Below are positions 5,799 through 12,695 of a stretch of DNA of 14,143 nucleotides, in pieces. A model generated the notes under the pieces. The model was not told where the DNA came from. It was given only the letters and a program-made list of their open reading frames with translations, and did no database searches. The position numbers and the translations under genes are program-made. Origin of the DNA: SKVL01 sp051747785 (GTDB taxonomy: Bacteria > Patescibacteriota > Minisyncoccia > Phycocordibacterales > CSBR16-193); assembly GCA_051747785.1 (NCBI GenBank), contig JBNJGN010000018.1, positions 1 to 14,143 on the forward strand. The letters run 5' to 3'. Each line of letters starts with the position of its first letter. The stretch's first letter is position 1.

Positions 5799-6566
5799 TT
5801 AGATCTCTTCCTTCCTAAGATCTTCACCGCTATATTTAACTGACCAATTCATATTTTCATTCTCGTGTGAGTCGGTGGTGAAGTGGAGTCTGTCATCCTT
5901 CCACTTTAGGTCTCTAAAACCGGGCATAAAAGTTGTGCCTTTTTCCTGTTCTAAGATCTCCAAAAGATCTTCTTCTTCCAGGGTGAATTTCTTTTCCATA
6001 TTTTCTGTATCATCAACAGATAGCATATCCCCCGAAGCGCGGGGGGTGTTTAGAGGATAGGCCAAAAAGCGCGAGTCTTTTGACCAGTGGAATTCTTCCA
6101 CTGAACCTCTGGTTGGGTCTTTTACCATACTCAAGTTACCTGACTCGGTGTCCATTATCAGTATGAATGATACGGTTGTAGCTACAGCATAATCATTAAC
6201 GGAGAAGGCCATTTTATCCTGATCAGGTGAAAGTTTGGCTGTTTTATCAAAAAAGGTAAAATTATCCGGTTTGACTTGCCTTGTAGCCACCTTGGGAGGT
6301 TCTTTAAATATATCCCAGTTATCTTTCATCCACTTTCTAACATCTTCAATGGTTATGGTGTGCTCTATTTTCTCCTCTTTATTTTGGATCTCTATTTTAG
6401 TTATCTTGCTGTTGTCTTTTGAATATTTTAGTTGTATATCTTTTTGACTCTCCGGTGTCTCTCCTTCTGGGGTCTTTTCGTATTCTTTGACTTCTTCCGT
6501 TGGGAAGTTTTGGTATATAACTATTCCTATGAGTACAAAAAGGATGATTATGGCTATATTTTTCAT
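5799..6566 (-). CDS. Membrane-anchored hypothetical protein, possible beta-propeller
   Basis: A 255-residue protein with one N-terminal membrane segment (residues 3-18, no lipobox cysteine), so the remainder should lie outside the cell. After a Glu/Lys/Pro-rich linker (about 22-60) the C-terminal part has repeated patterns seen in TolB/WD40-like propellers: AKLSPDQDKMAFSV followed by ILIMDTESGNL, then FHWSKDSRFLAYPL, then LKWKDDRLHFTTDS. Each reads as W/L-S-x-D-x-x-x-L/M-A/H-F. Only about three blades are visible, so it may be a partial or divergent propeller. No enzyme motif is seen. The ATG has no Shine-Dalgarno sequence. The decayed lipid kinase starts immediately after its stop. It is divergent from the pilin gene at 6705. 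Function unknown. Confidence 0.75.
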   Translation of the reverse strand: MKNIAIIILFVLIGIVIYQNFPTEEVKEYEKTPEGETPESQKDIQLKYSKDNSKITKIEIQNKEEKIEHTITIEDVRKWMKDNWDIFKEPPKVATRQVKPDNFTFFDKTAKLSPDQDKMAFSVNDYAVATTVSFILIMDTESGNLSMVKDPTRGSVEEFHWSKDSRFLAYPLNTPRASGDMLSVDDTENMEKKFTLEEEDLLEILEQEKGTTFMPGFRDLKWKDDRLHFTTDSHENENMNWSVKYSGEDLRKEEI

Positions 6567-6613
6567 AATAATTTTACATCTACTATGTTTTATTTTTAAT
6601 TAAATTACTGAAT

Positions 6614-6629
6614 GTTATATGATTATAAC
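6614..6629. promoter_or_regulatory. Small dyad in the divergent promoter region
   Basis: GTTATA-TGAT-TATAAC is a perfect six-base inverted repeat between the divergent genes at 5799-6566 and 6705-7262. It could be an operator for either promoter, but AT-rich dyads of this size also occur by chance. Confidence 0.2.
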
Positions 6630-6692
6630 AAAAGTTACTTTTTACTTAAATATTTTAGAGATTTTTTTAATGCATTCTTAAAAATATTATTA

Positions 6693-6707
6693 TAGAATAA
6701 TATTATG
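6693..6707 (+). promoter_or_regulatory. -10 element placed for leaderless pilin mRNA
   Basis: TAGAAT (6693-6698) ends six bases before the ATG at 6705, so transcription would begin at or next to the start codon. There is no ribosome binding site upstream. No convincing -35 is present, and the area is very AT-rich, so this is tentative. Confidence 0.3.
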
Positions 6708-7262
6708 TTTATTCGGTCTGAGAATAAGAGAGATATTTCTGGATTTACTCTTATAGAGCTTTTGCTCGTTATTGCTATCATTGGTGTTTTAGTTGCTATA
6801 GTTCTGGTGTCGTTGGGAAGTGCTCAAGATTCTGCCTATAAAGCAAGGACCGAGTTAGAGTTACGCTCTCTGCAGTCTGCTATGCATCTATATAAGATCG
6901 ATCTAGGATATTTTCCCGACGATGTTGACCGAGGTCTTCCATCAGGTTTTGAGTATTACTTGCCTACAGGTGATTGGCCTGATGCTCCCTGGCCGGGGTC
7001 GGTTTACGACTGGGATAACTGGGAGGATCCTGATGATTCTGATGAGAGGATCATTCAGATAACTGTACGTTTCTGCCCTCTCGGAGGTTCAATAGATGAA
7101 TGTCATTTTCCTGATTATGAATGGGCGGAAGATTTTGATGTTAATAGTGGCTTCTTTTATTGTATAAAAGGAAAATGCAGATCACATATTGACCGACCCT
7201 TGGATTACCCGGGTTACTGTGTTAACTGTCCTAAAAATGAGGCCCCTTTCGGTTTTGATTAG
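6705..7262 (+). CDS. Type IV pilin-like (pseudopilin) protein
   Basis: A 185-residue prepilin. Residues 1-13 are a short basic leader ending in glycine. Prepilin peptidase would cut before F14 in GFTLIELLLVIAII, with the conserved Glu at +5 (E18). A hydrophobic helix runs to about residue 37, then the usual amphipathic helix (AYKARTELELRSLQSAMHLY) and YKIDLGYFPDD, as in type II secretion major pseudopilins and Patescibacterial pilins. The head domain is rich in Trp, Asp and Pro and carries six cysteines (124, 133, 153, 158, 172, 175), the last two as CVNC; they may form disulfides or hold metal. No assembly ATPase, platform protein or peptidase gene is in the window, so it depends on machinery elsewhere. 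Its 3' end overlaps the convergent YibE/F gene by 32 bases. Confidence 0.9.
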   Translation: MFIRSENKRDISGFTLIELLLVIAIIGVLVAIVLVSLGSAQDSAYKARTELELRSLQSAMHLYKIDLGYFPDDVDRGLPSGFEYYLPTGDWPDAPWPGSVYDWDNWEDPDDSDERIIQITVRFCPLGGSIDECHFPDYEWAEDFDVNSGFFYCIKGKCRSHIDRPLDYPGYCVNCPKNEAPFGFD

Positions 7263-8367
7263 TTTTTTTGTTATCTCTTTTGGGTCTTAACATCAAAGAA
7301 GCGAAAAGGGTTGTTATGGGAATTGCCATAATAAATCCGATACTTCCCACCATTGTTCTTATGATCTCGGTGGCGAATATTTCCATGTTTATAAGCTCAA
7401 TAAAGCCTTTTTCGCTTTGATAAAAAAGAAGAAGCAAGGGTAGAGAGGCGCCGGCGTAAGCCAGGGCAAGAGTGTTGACCAAGGATACCATATGCTCTTT
7501 ACCGACGGACAAGGCGCGATTGTAGTTTTTCTTAAATGATAATTTAGGGTCTGTTTTGTAGAGCTCTCTAACCGTTGCCGACTGAGTAATTGACACGTCA
7601 TCCAGTATACCTAAAACACCTATTATCATAGCCCCGAGAAGCAGTCCTGATATATCAAGTAATCCTCCGGTTTGCAGGTTAAGGTATAGAGCTTCATGTG
7701 AAGAAAATCCAGAGAGTTTGGCGGCGGAAATGCTGACATAAGATAGCAATCCTATAAATGTCAGTGTTATGGTCGTACCCAAAAAGGCGGAGTGGGTTAC
7801 TCTGTTAAAGCCGTGGGTAATATACATTGCTAGCGCGGCGATTACTGAAGCAAAGATTATGGCTGTCGGTACAGGGGGAGCCCCCTCCAGGAGCTTTGGC
7901 AACAAAAGAAAAATAATAACACCAAAACTGGCAACCAGTCCTAATAAGGAGCGAATACCTTTTTTTAAACCAAGTAGGAGAACGGCTATTGTGAAAAGGG
8001 TGAACAGTATAAATAACGAGAGCCGTCTGTCGGGTTCGTTTACGGTGTACTGTGTACCTTTTTCTGTTTTATTTAAAGTGGTAAGAAAAAGACGGTCTCC
8101 ACGATTGAATTCGTAAAAATCGCTTTCTACTTCTACAACTTCTCCTGCGTCTGGTCCTTCAAGTATCTCTACTTTTAAGGTTTGGTGGAATGCTTCTATT
8201 TCCGTGCCGGGAATGAAGCGGTACTCTTCATTTAGTACATTTACTATCTCGGCTTTGATGTTGTCTCTTTTATCTTGAGTTTCGTTGGCGGTAACCGTTG
8301 GTGAAGATGTGAAGAATGCGGAAAGGAATACAGTTAAAATAATTGCTATATTTATATATTTTGACAT
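7231..8367 (-). CDS. YibE/F family membrane protein
   Basis: A 378-residue multi-pass membrane protein of the YibE/F-like family. A signal-like helix (5-27) is followed by an extracytoplasmic beta-rich domain (about 36-112, with EVVEVESDFYEFNRGDRL). Then come about seven membrane segments from 115 onward. Family motifs are clear: LGILDDVSITQSATVRELY (252-270), VGKEHMVSLVNTLALAYAGA (288-307), LPLLLLF, and ATEIIRTMVGSIGFIMAIPI (332-351). Members are membrane permease-like proteins of unknown substrate that are widespread in Firmicutes and Patescibacteria. The paired aspartates in ILDDVS are the most likely functional residues. There is no strong ribosome binding site before the ATG. It converges on, and overlaps, the pilin gene by 32 bases, so antisense interference is possible. 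Confidence 0.92.
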   Translation of the reverse strand: MSKYINIAIILTVFLSAFFTSSPTVTANETQDKRDNIKAEIVNVLNEEYRFIPGTEIEAFHQTLKVEILEGPDAGEVVEVESDFYEFNRGDRLFLTTLNKTEKGTQYTVNEPDRRLSLFILFTLFTIAVLLLGLKKGIRSLLGLVASFGVIIFLLLPKLLEGAPPVPTAIIFASVIAALAMYITHGFNRVTHSAFLGTTITLTFIGLLSYVSISAAKLSGFSSHEALYLNLQTGGLLDISGLLLGAMIIGVLGILDDVSITQSATVRELYKTDPKLSFKKNYNRALSVGKEHMVSLVNTLALAYAGASLPLLLLFYQSEKGFIELINMEIFATEIIRTMVGSIGFIMAIPITTLFASLMLRPKRDNKKTNQNRKGPHF

Positions 8368-8802
8368 TTTTGTGGATATCTAATTAAGTTCGTTGGATTT
8401 GGCTGTTATGGAATGGTATCTTGATCTGCTTTTCTAATTGGTTAAGATCTTTTTAGTTTATGCAATTTTTATCCCTAATTCATATTCTATACTTTATGTG
8501 AATTATACAGTAGCCAGAAGAAGTGTGAAAGATTTCTTTGAATTGAATAGTGTTTGACGTAATTAGTTAGTGTGTTTATCCACAGTATTCTTTTTCTAAA
8601 TATCTTTTTGGCAGAGAACAGTATTATTTTACTTATTTTTAGCGATATTTTAGGGATAAAACAGTAGAAGCAAGTAGATGGTATCTTTTTTGTGTGGATT
8701 TTTATTGTAGTGATTAAGACAAAAAAGAGCTATAATTTATATATTAATAGCGATATTTACCTTTTAGGGCTAAATGTCTTTTATTACTTTTAAGTTAAAA
8801 AT
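8368..8802. other. Gene-free AT-rich divergent promoter region
   Basis: This 435-base stretch lies between the divergent YibE/F and PhnD-like genes and holds no convincing ORF. It contains an 11-base direct repeat, TAGCGATATTT, at 8640-8650 and 8748-8758. It also has four ACAGTA motifs between about 8507 and 8666, one exact DnaA-box match (TTATCCACA, 8576-8584) and a perfect TATAAT at 8731-8736. The length and repeated short motifs suggest regulatory sites, probably for the PhnD-like operon. I see no RNA gene in it. Confidence 0.5.
8705..8736 (+). promoter_or_regulatory. Probable promoter of the PhnD-like/HAMP operon
   Basis: A perfect -10 hexamer TATAAT (8731-8736) with a loose -35 candidate TTGTAG (8705-8710) at a 20-base spacing, which is longer than ideal. 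It would give a leader of about 60 bases. One copy of the TAGCGATATTT repeat falls just downstream of the start point, where a regulator could block or tune transcription. Confidence 0.4.
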
Positions 8803-9954
8803 ATGGAGGAAAATAAAGAACAAGAATATGAGGATAATCAAGAGACCTCTAATGTGAGCTCTCAACAAGCAGAAGGTCAGGAGCCTGAAGTCGGGCCGTC
8901 TGAAGAAGTAAAAAGGTCACAGAAATGGGCGGTCGCTGGTGTAGTAGTTATAGCCGTTTTTGTTATGTCTGCGGCTTTTGTTTTATATATTGTAAATCAA
9001 TCAGAAGACGAAGAAGAGAAGCCGGCCCCGGCAGAAAGTGAAGTTGAGGAAGATGAAGATGTTATAAAGTTCGGTCTTTTACCTTTGCACATTCCTACCA
9101 AGATGTCTGACCGTTTTGGTGCTCTTGAGAGTTATATAAATGAAAGTACCGACTTGAAAGTAAAAATGAAGTACTATCCGACAGAAGGTGAACTGGGAGG
9201 ATACAGTGCGGCTGTGCGAGATTTTATTGATGGTGAGATCGGATTTGTTTACTTAGCACCGGTTACTACTATTCAGGCTTACGGTAATGTAGGAGATCAG
9301 ATGGAGGTTCTTGTTTGCGGGGAGCGTTATAATGGCTCGGCAACTTATCAGGGCGATCTTATTGTTAGAGAAGATTCACCTTATCAAAGTGTCCGGGACC
9401 TTGAAGGTGAACCGGTTGCCGGAACGAGTATATCTTCAACTTCAGGCAACCTTATGCCGTCGGCAATGTTAATAGAAGAAGGCATAGATGCAGAAAGTTT
9501 CTTTGTTTCAATTGATGAGGATAAAGAAGGCGGTCTTTCTTATCTTGGATCTCATGATAAGGCAGTGGATGCCCTACTTTCTGGTCTTGTGGAGGGCGCC
9601 TTTGTGAATGAGCAGACAATGCATAAATTTATGGAAGATGGTGCAGAGATAAGGTCTATCTGGAGACACGATCCTGTTCCTGAGTTTCCTATATCTGCTA
9701 ACAAGAACGTTGTTACTGAAGAAGAGATAGAACAGTTTTATGAAGCAGTTCTTGAAAATGAAGAGATGGATTCAAAGGCTTATGAAAGGATAGATGCTGA
9801 TTACAATAGATTTGTTGATGTTAGTATTGATGATTATTTACCTGTTAAGAAAGCCATTGATAATGTGCACGGAGAGATCTTCTATGATCTTGAAAGGTGG
9901 GGCAATGACGACGAAGAAGAGAAAGAGGAAGGTAATAATGATACTGAGGAGTAG
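8803..9954 (+). CDS. Membrane-tethered PhnD-type substrate-binding protein
   Basis: A 383-residue protein. Residues 1-40 are acidic and cytoplasmic, 42-64 form one membrane segment, and 65-86 are an acidic linker. The PhnD-like (PF12974-type) binding domain covers about 87-365. Visible motifs are KFGLLPLHIPTK with the following YINESTDLKV, the FIDGEIGFVYLAPVT turn (141-155), DLIVREDSPYQSVRDLEG (185-202), the anion-binding STSG-NLMPS loop (212-220), LGSHDKAVDAL (248-258) and PVPEFPISA. Family members bind phosphonate, phosphite or similar ligands for ABC uptake, but no permease or ATPase gene is nearby. The anchor is a membrane helix, not a lipobox. The C-terminus is a poly-acidic tail. It is 23 bases upstream of a HAMP sensor-like gene, which suggests ligand sensing more than transport. 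No Shine-Dalgarno sequence is present. Confidence 0.88.
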   Translation: MEENKEQEYEDNQETSNVSSQQAEGQEPEVGPSEEVKRSQKWAVAGVVVIAVFVMSAAFVLYIVNQSEDEEEKPAPAESEVEEDEDVIKFGLLPLHIPTKMSDRFGALESYINESTDLKVKMKYYPTEGELGGYSAAVRDFIDGEIGFVYLAPVTTIQAYGNVGDQMEVLVCGERYNGSATYQGDLIVREDSPYQSVRDLEGEPVAGTSISSTSGNLMPSAMLIEEGIDAESFFVSIDEDKEGGLSYLGSHDKAVDALLSGLVEGAFVNEQTMHKFMEDGAEIRSIWRHDPVPEFPISANKNVVTEEEIEQFYEAVLENEEMDSKAYERIDADYNRFVDVSIDDYLPVKKAIDNVHGEIFYDLERWGNDDEEEKEEGNNDTEE

Positions 9955-9977
9955 CGCTAAAAACCTATAAGTAGAAT

Positions 9978-10997
9978 ATGAAACCTCCCAAGAAGAAAAA
10001 GTTCTCACTCAAGATAAAACTCTTGGGAGCGGTTGGGCTGGAAGTTCTTTTGTTCTTGGCTATAGCCCTTGCACTCCAGATACAGCAAACAGGCGATATT
10101 GTTAAAGAGCAATTGGATGTTTATGGTAACTCAATGACGGTGGCTCTGGCTGATTTCTCTATTGAGAACCTCCTTTCTCATAACTATCCCGCTCTTAATC
10201 TTTCCGTCAATTACATTGGGAAACAGGATACTCAGATATTGGGCATAGAGGTATACCACAATGAAAGGAAGGTGGCTAATTATGTATCTGATTTAGTTAA
10301 ACATGGCAGAAGAGAGGATCCCGGTAAATGTGAAAAGTGTGGAAATGTTTTTAAGGCACCGGTTATATTTAACCCCTTGGATCAACCGGAAAGAGTTTTG
10401 GGGGAGGTTAGATTATATCTTTCTGACGAGATGTATGATGAATTTCTGGCTACGCAGGTTAGATTAATATGGGTATTAGGTATTTTACTTTTGGTGGGTG
10501 ATATAGTTGCTTCTTTCTGGATTATAAAGCTACTAGTTCTAGATCCCTTAAAAAGGGTGTCAGAGGGTGCGGAGATAATGGGTAAAGGCGACTTAAGTTA
10601 TCGCATAGATGTTTCTAATGATGATGAAATAGGAACATTAGCTAGTACTTTGAATAAACTGGCGAATGATCTTCAAGGAAACTATGACAGAATGAAAGAT
10701 CAGACAGAGAAGCTTAAAAAGTCTGAGGCGGGATTGCAGGAAGCAAAAAGATCACTGGAGAAGAAGGTGCAAGATAGGACAAAGGAGTTAGAGGATCTTA
10801 ATAAGAGTTTGGAAGATAAAGTTGAAGAACGTACTAAAGAGCTTCAAGACAGAGTTGATGAATTGGAAAAATTCCATAAATTAACTACCGGAAGGGAGCT
10901 TAAGATGATAGAACTTAAAGAGAAAATAAAAGAACTGGAAGAAGAGATAAGAAAATATAAAGAAGAACAGGGTGATGAGGATGACCAACAAGCTTAA
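9978..10997 (+). CDS. Two-pass HAMP/coiled-coil protein without output domain
   Basis: A 339-residue protein built like the front half of a chemoreceptor or sensor kinase. It has a basic N-terminus, membrane segment 1 (14-34), an extracytoplasmic domain (35-160) and membrane segment 2 (163-186). A HAMP domain follows (about 187-238), with the proline of VLDPLKRVSEGAE and the DEIGTLASTLNKLANDL motif. A long coiled coil (240-330) contains two KVxxRTKELxDL repeats. It ends in LEKFHKLTTGRELKMIELKE, a phrase often found next to kinase or receiver domains, but no HisKA, ATPase, GGDEF or methyl-accepting domain follows. The outer domain has CEKCG (C118, C121), a possible metal or redox site. It is co-transcribed with the PhnD-type binding protein, so I infer it receives that protein's ligand state and relays it through its coiled coil to a separate partner. 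Confidence 0.87.
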   Translation: MKPPKKKKFSLKIKLLGAVGLEVLLFLAIALALQIQQTGDIVKEQLDVYGNSMTVALADFSIENLLSHNYPALNLSVNYIGKQDTQILGIEVYHNERKVANYVSDLVKHGRREDPGKCEKCGNVFKAPVIFNPLDQPERVLGEVRLYLSDEMYDEFLATQVRLIWVLGILLLVGDIVASFWIIKLLVLDPLKRVSEGAEIMGKGDLSYRIDVSNDDEIGTLASTLNKLANDLQGNYDRMKDQTEKLKKSEAGLQEAKRSLEKKVQDRTKELEDLNKSLEDKVEERTKELQDRVDELEKFHKLTTGRELKMIELKEKIKELEEEIRKYKEEQGDEDDQQA

Positions 10998-11041
10998 TTG
11001 AATTATTTTACATCCAAGTTCTTTATCTTTAGGTATATAGA

Positions 11042-11344
11042 TTAAAGAGCTTTTACAAAAAAAGTACAGAGGAGGGTGTTGAGAATACTAAATAGTATTG
11101 CTCCATAAAGCAAAAAGGTGGCTATTATTAAAAAGGGGGCCGTTTCTGTTATTTCGAATATTAAAAGAGATATCAATCCGAATGATTGACAGAACATTTT
11201 TATCTTCCCGGGAAGCCGAGCGCCCGGGTTGTGCTTGGGGCTGTAAAGAGATATGGCTGCTACGATGGTAAGTAGTTCAAGAATGAGGATGATTACGATG
11301 ATCTCAATTCCCATATATTCTGTTATCAGGATAACCCCCCACAA
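11042..11344 (-). CDS. CDP-alcohol phosphatidyltransferase, C-terminal fragment (out of frame)
   Basis: This 100-codon reading frame is the rest of the phosphatidyltransferase whose front half ends at 11304; its apparent TTG start at 11344 is only where the frame opens. It carries the later membrane helices of the family (EIIVIILILELLTIVAAISL, a loop with LPGKIKMFCQSFGL, then two more helices). G-K-x-K-M after the fourth helix is the typical cytoplasmic loop of these enzymes. Removing one base from the G6 run (C6 on the given strand, 11335-11340) joins the two parts into a protein of about 207 residues, a normal family length. It should not be read as an independent gene unless frameshifting occurs. 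Confidence 0.72.
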   Translation of the reverse strand: MWGVILITEYMGIEIIVIILILELLTIVAAISLYSPKHNPGARLPGKIKMFCQSFGLISLLIFEITETAPFLIIATFLLYGAILFSILNTLLCTFFVKAL

Positions 11345-11666
11345 TTCCTATTAAGAGTTTGTCAGCTAATGGGTCATGTATCTTTCCCCAAGAGGTTATC
11401 TGGTCCCTTGTTCTTGCCAGGGCACCGTCTAGAGCGTCAGTGAAAGCAGATAAAAGAAATAAGAGTAGTACCGGTAAATAAAAACTATTAAGTAAAAAGT
11501 AGAATATTATCGGAACGGTCAAATACCTAAAAATGGTTAAGTGATTAGGTTTTATATAAGACGGTATAGACCAAAGAAATAGTCTGTCTAAAATTCTGTC
11601 GATAGCATTAGGCCTTTTAAATTCGGTGTTTCCGATTTTTAACAGCTTTTTGCTTAAAGGGGGCAT
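11304..11666 (-). CDS. CDP-alcohol phosphatidyltransferase (PgsA-like), N-terminal part
   Basis: These enzymes transfer a phosphatidyl group from CDP-diacylglycerol to an alcohol such as glycerol 3-phosphate, at the inner face of the membrane. The catalytic motif is complete: D77-x2-D80-G81-x2-A84-R85-x8-G94-x3-D98-x3-D102, with the four aspartates that bind the metal and CDP. Membrane helices lie around 50-75, with NHLTIFRYLTVP as the usual entry to helix 1. After IGIVGG the frame slips and stops at 11304; the correct continuation lies in the next frame (11042-11344). The break coincides with a run of six G, so an assembly error, a recent mutation or phase variation are all possible. The exact substrate cannot be told. 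A TATAAT lies at 11683-11688 on the minus strand. Confidence 0.82.
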   Translation of the reverse strand: MPPLSKKLLKIGNTEFKRPNAIDRILDRLFLWSIPSYIKPNHLTIFRYLTVPIIFYFLLNSFYLPVLLLFLLSAFTDALDGALARTRDQITSWGKIHDPLADKLLIGIVGGYPDNRIYGN

Positions 11667-11682
11667 GATTTAATATCTAAAG

Positions 11683-11688
11683 ATTATA
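11683..11688 (-). promoter_or_regulatory. -10 element of the phosphatidyltransferase gene
   Basis: A perfect TATAAT on the minus strand, 17 bases before the ATG at 11666, which would give a leader of only about ten bases with no ribosome binding site. No clear -35 is seen. Confidence 0.35.
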
Positions 11689-11784
11689 ACCATATTTTAT
11701 GATACACCCTTTTGTCTCTTTTTAAAATCTGTTTTTTAAAGATTAGCTATTGGATAGGATTAAAAATATAATGTTTGCGGATCT

Positions 11785-11813
11785 TTGAGTATATGAACCG
11801 AAGCTGTTAGTAT
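11785..11813 (+). promoter_or_regulatory. Promoter for leaderless deacetylase mRNA
   Basis: TTGAGT (11785-11790), an exact 17-base spacer and TAGTAT (11808-11813) fit a sigma-70 promoter. The ATG at 11821 begins eight bases past the -10, which is where transcription should start. No Shine-Dalgarno sequence is present, so the mRNA is probably leaderless. Confidence 0.5.
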
Positions 11814-11820
11814 CATCCTA

Positions 11821-12687
11821 ATGCTAAAAAATATCACTATCTGTATCCTACTTTTGGTCTTGATCTTTCTAATTATATTTTTTGCACAAGACAGAGATAA
11901 TAAGGCAGAACTTAATGAGGAAAATGCTCTGACTGAAGAGAGGGTTGGCGGTAATGCTGGCTCCTCGTGGGAGAGAGAGGAACATGAAGAAGAGTTGCAC
12001 AAGGAAGCGCCGATAAAAGAAGATCCTCAAGATCTTCCTTCTGTTTCGATTGTCATAGATGATCTAGGTAATAATTTAATAACTGATAAAAGTATGGCGG
12101 AAATAGATTCTGACATGACGTTGGCTATTTTACCTTTCAGGGATCACACTCTTGAGGTTGCAAAATATTTTTCGGGTAAACAGGAGATGATATTGCATCT
12201 TCCCTTGGAACCGATGTCTGAGAGTGAAGTTGAGGATCATATGATAAAAGTTAACATGACAGATGATGAAATAGCGAAGTTCTTGGATAAGAGTTTAGAG
12301 GAGTTGAGGCCTTATGTAAGCGGGGTTAATAATCACAAAGGATCTCTTTTCACTTCTGATCGGGATGCGGTGCGTATTTTGCTCAAGTTCATCAATAGAG
12401 AAGGTCTTTTCTTTGTTGACAGTTTTACGATCGCTACTTCAAAAGGTTTTTCAGTTGCCAAGGAGTTGGGCATAAAGACTGCCACAAGAGATGTTTTTTT
12501 GGATAACTCAAAAGACTCTGAATATATAAGGGGTAAGCTTCTAGAAACTGTTCGCTTGGCTGAAAAGAAGGGGAGAGCGATCGCTATAGGCCACAGCCAC
12601 CCGAAGACCATATCAGTACTAAAAAAAGAAATACCAGAACTTAAAGAGAGGGTAAATTTCGTACCAGTTTCTGAGATGTTGAGGTGA
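11821..12687 (+). CDS. Membrane-anchored divergent polysaccharide deacetylase
   Basis: A 288-residue protein of the divergent polysaccharide deacetylase family (YibQ type, PF04748). An N-terminal membrane segment (4-22) without a lipobox anchors it, followed by a Glu-rich linker (28-70). The domain runs from 73 to the end with all family landmarks: VSIVIDDLGNN (75-85, metal-binding DD at 80-81), LAILPF, MILHLPLEPM (123-132), GVNNHKGSLFT (168-178), FFVDSFT (197-203), TRDVFLDN (222-229) and IAIGHSHPKT (254-263). The fold is that of NodB-like metal-dependent deacetylases, and the enzyme should act on a cell-wall or surface glycan outside the membrane; the true substrate of this family is not established. 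It stands alone, divergent from the phosphatidyltransferase and convergent with the VTT gene (8-base gap). It ends in TGA, showing the standard code. Confidence 0.92.
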   Translation: MLKNITICILLLVLIFLIIFFAQDRDNKAELNEENALTEERVGGNAGSSWEREEHEEELHKEAPIKEDPQDLPSVSIVIDDLGNNLITDKSMAEIDSDMTLAILPFRDHTLEVAKYFSGKQEMILHLPLEPMSESEVEDHMIKVNMTDDEIAKFLDKSLEELRPYVSGVNNHKGSLFTSDRDAVRILLKFINREGLFFVDSFTIATSKGFSVAKELGIKTATRDVFLDNSKDSEYIRGKLLETVRLAEKKGRAIAIGHSHPKTISVLKKEIPELKERVNFVPVSEMLR

Positions 12688-12695
12688 GTTATATA

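Noticed and set aside
7769..8116. Plus-strand 115-codon ORF inside YibE/F
   Set aside because: It is fully inside a well-supported membrane-protein gene on the other strand and has no start signals.
8576..8584. Exact DnaA box TTATCCACA in the AT-rich gap, considered as part of an origin
   Set aside because: Only one exact box is present, with imperfect look-alikes near 8371 and 8690, and no dnaA, dnaN or rpmH gene is near. One match in 14 kb of AT-rich DNA is not unusual.
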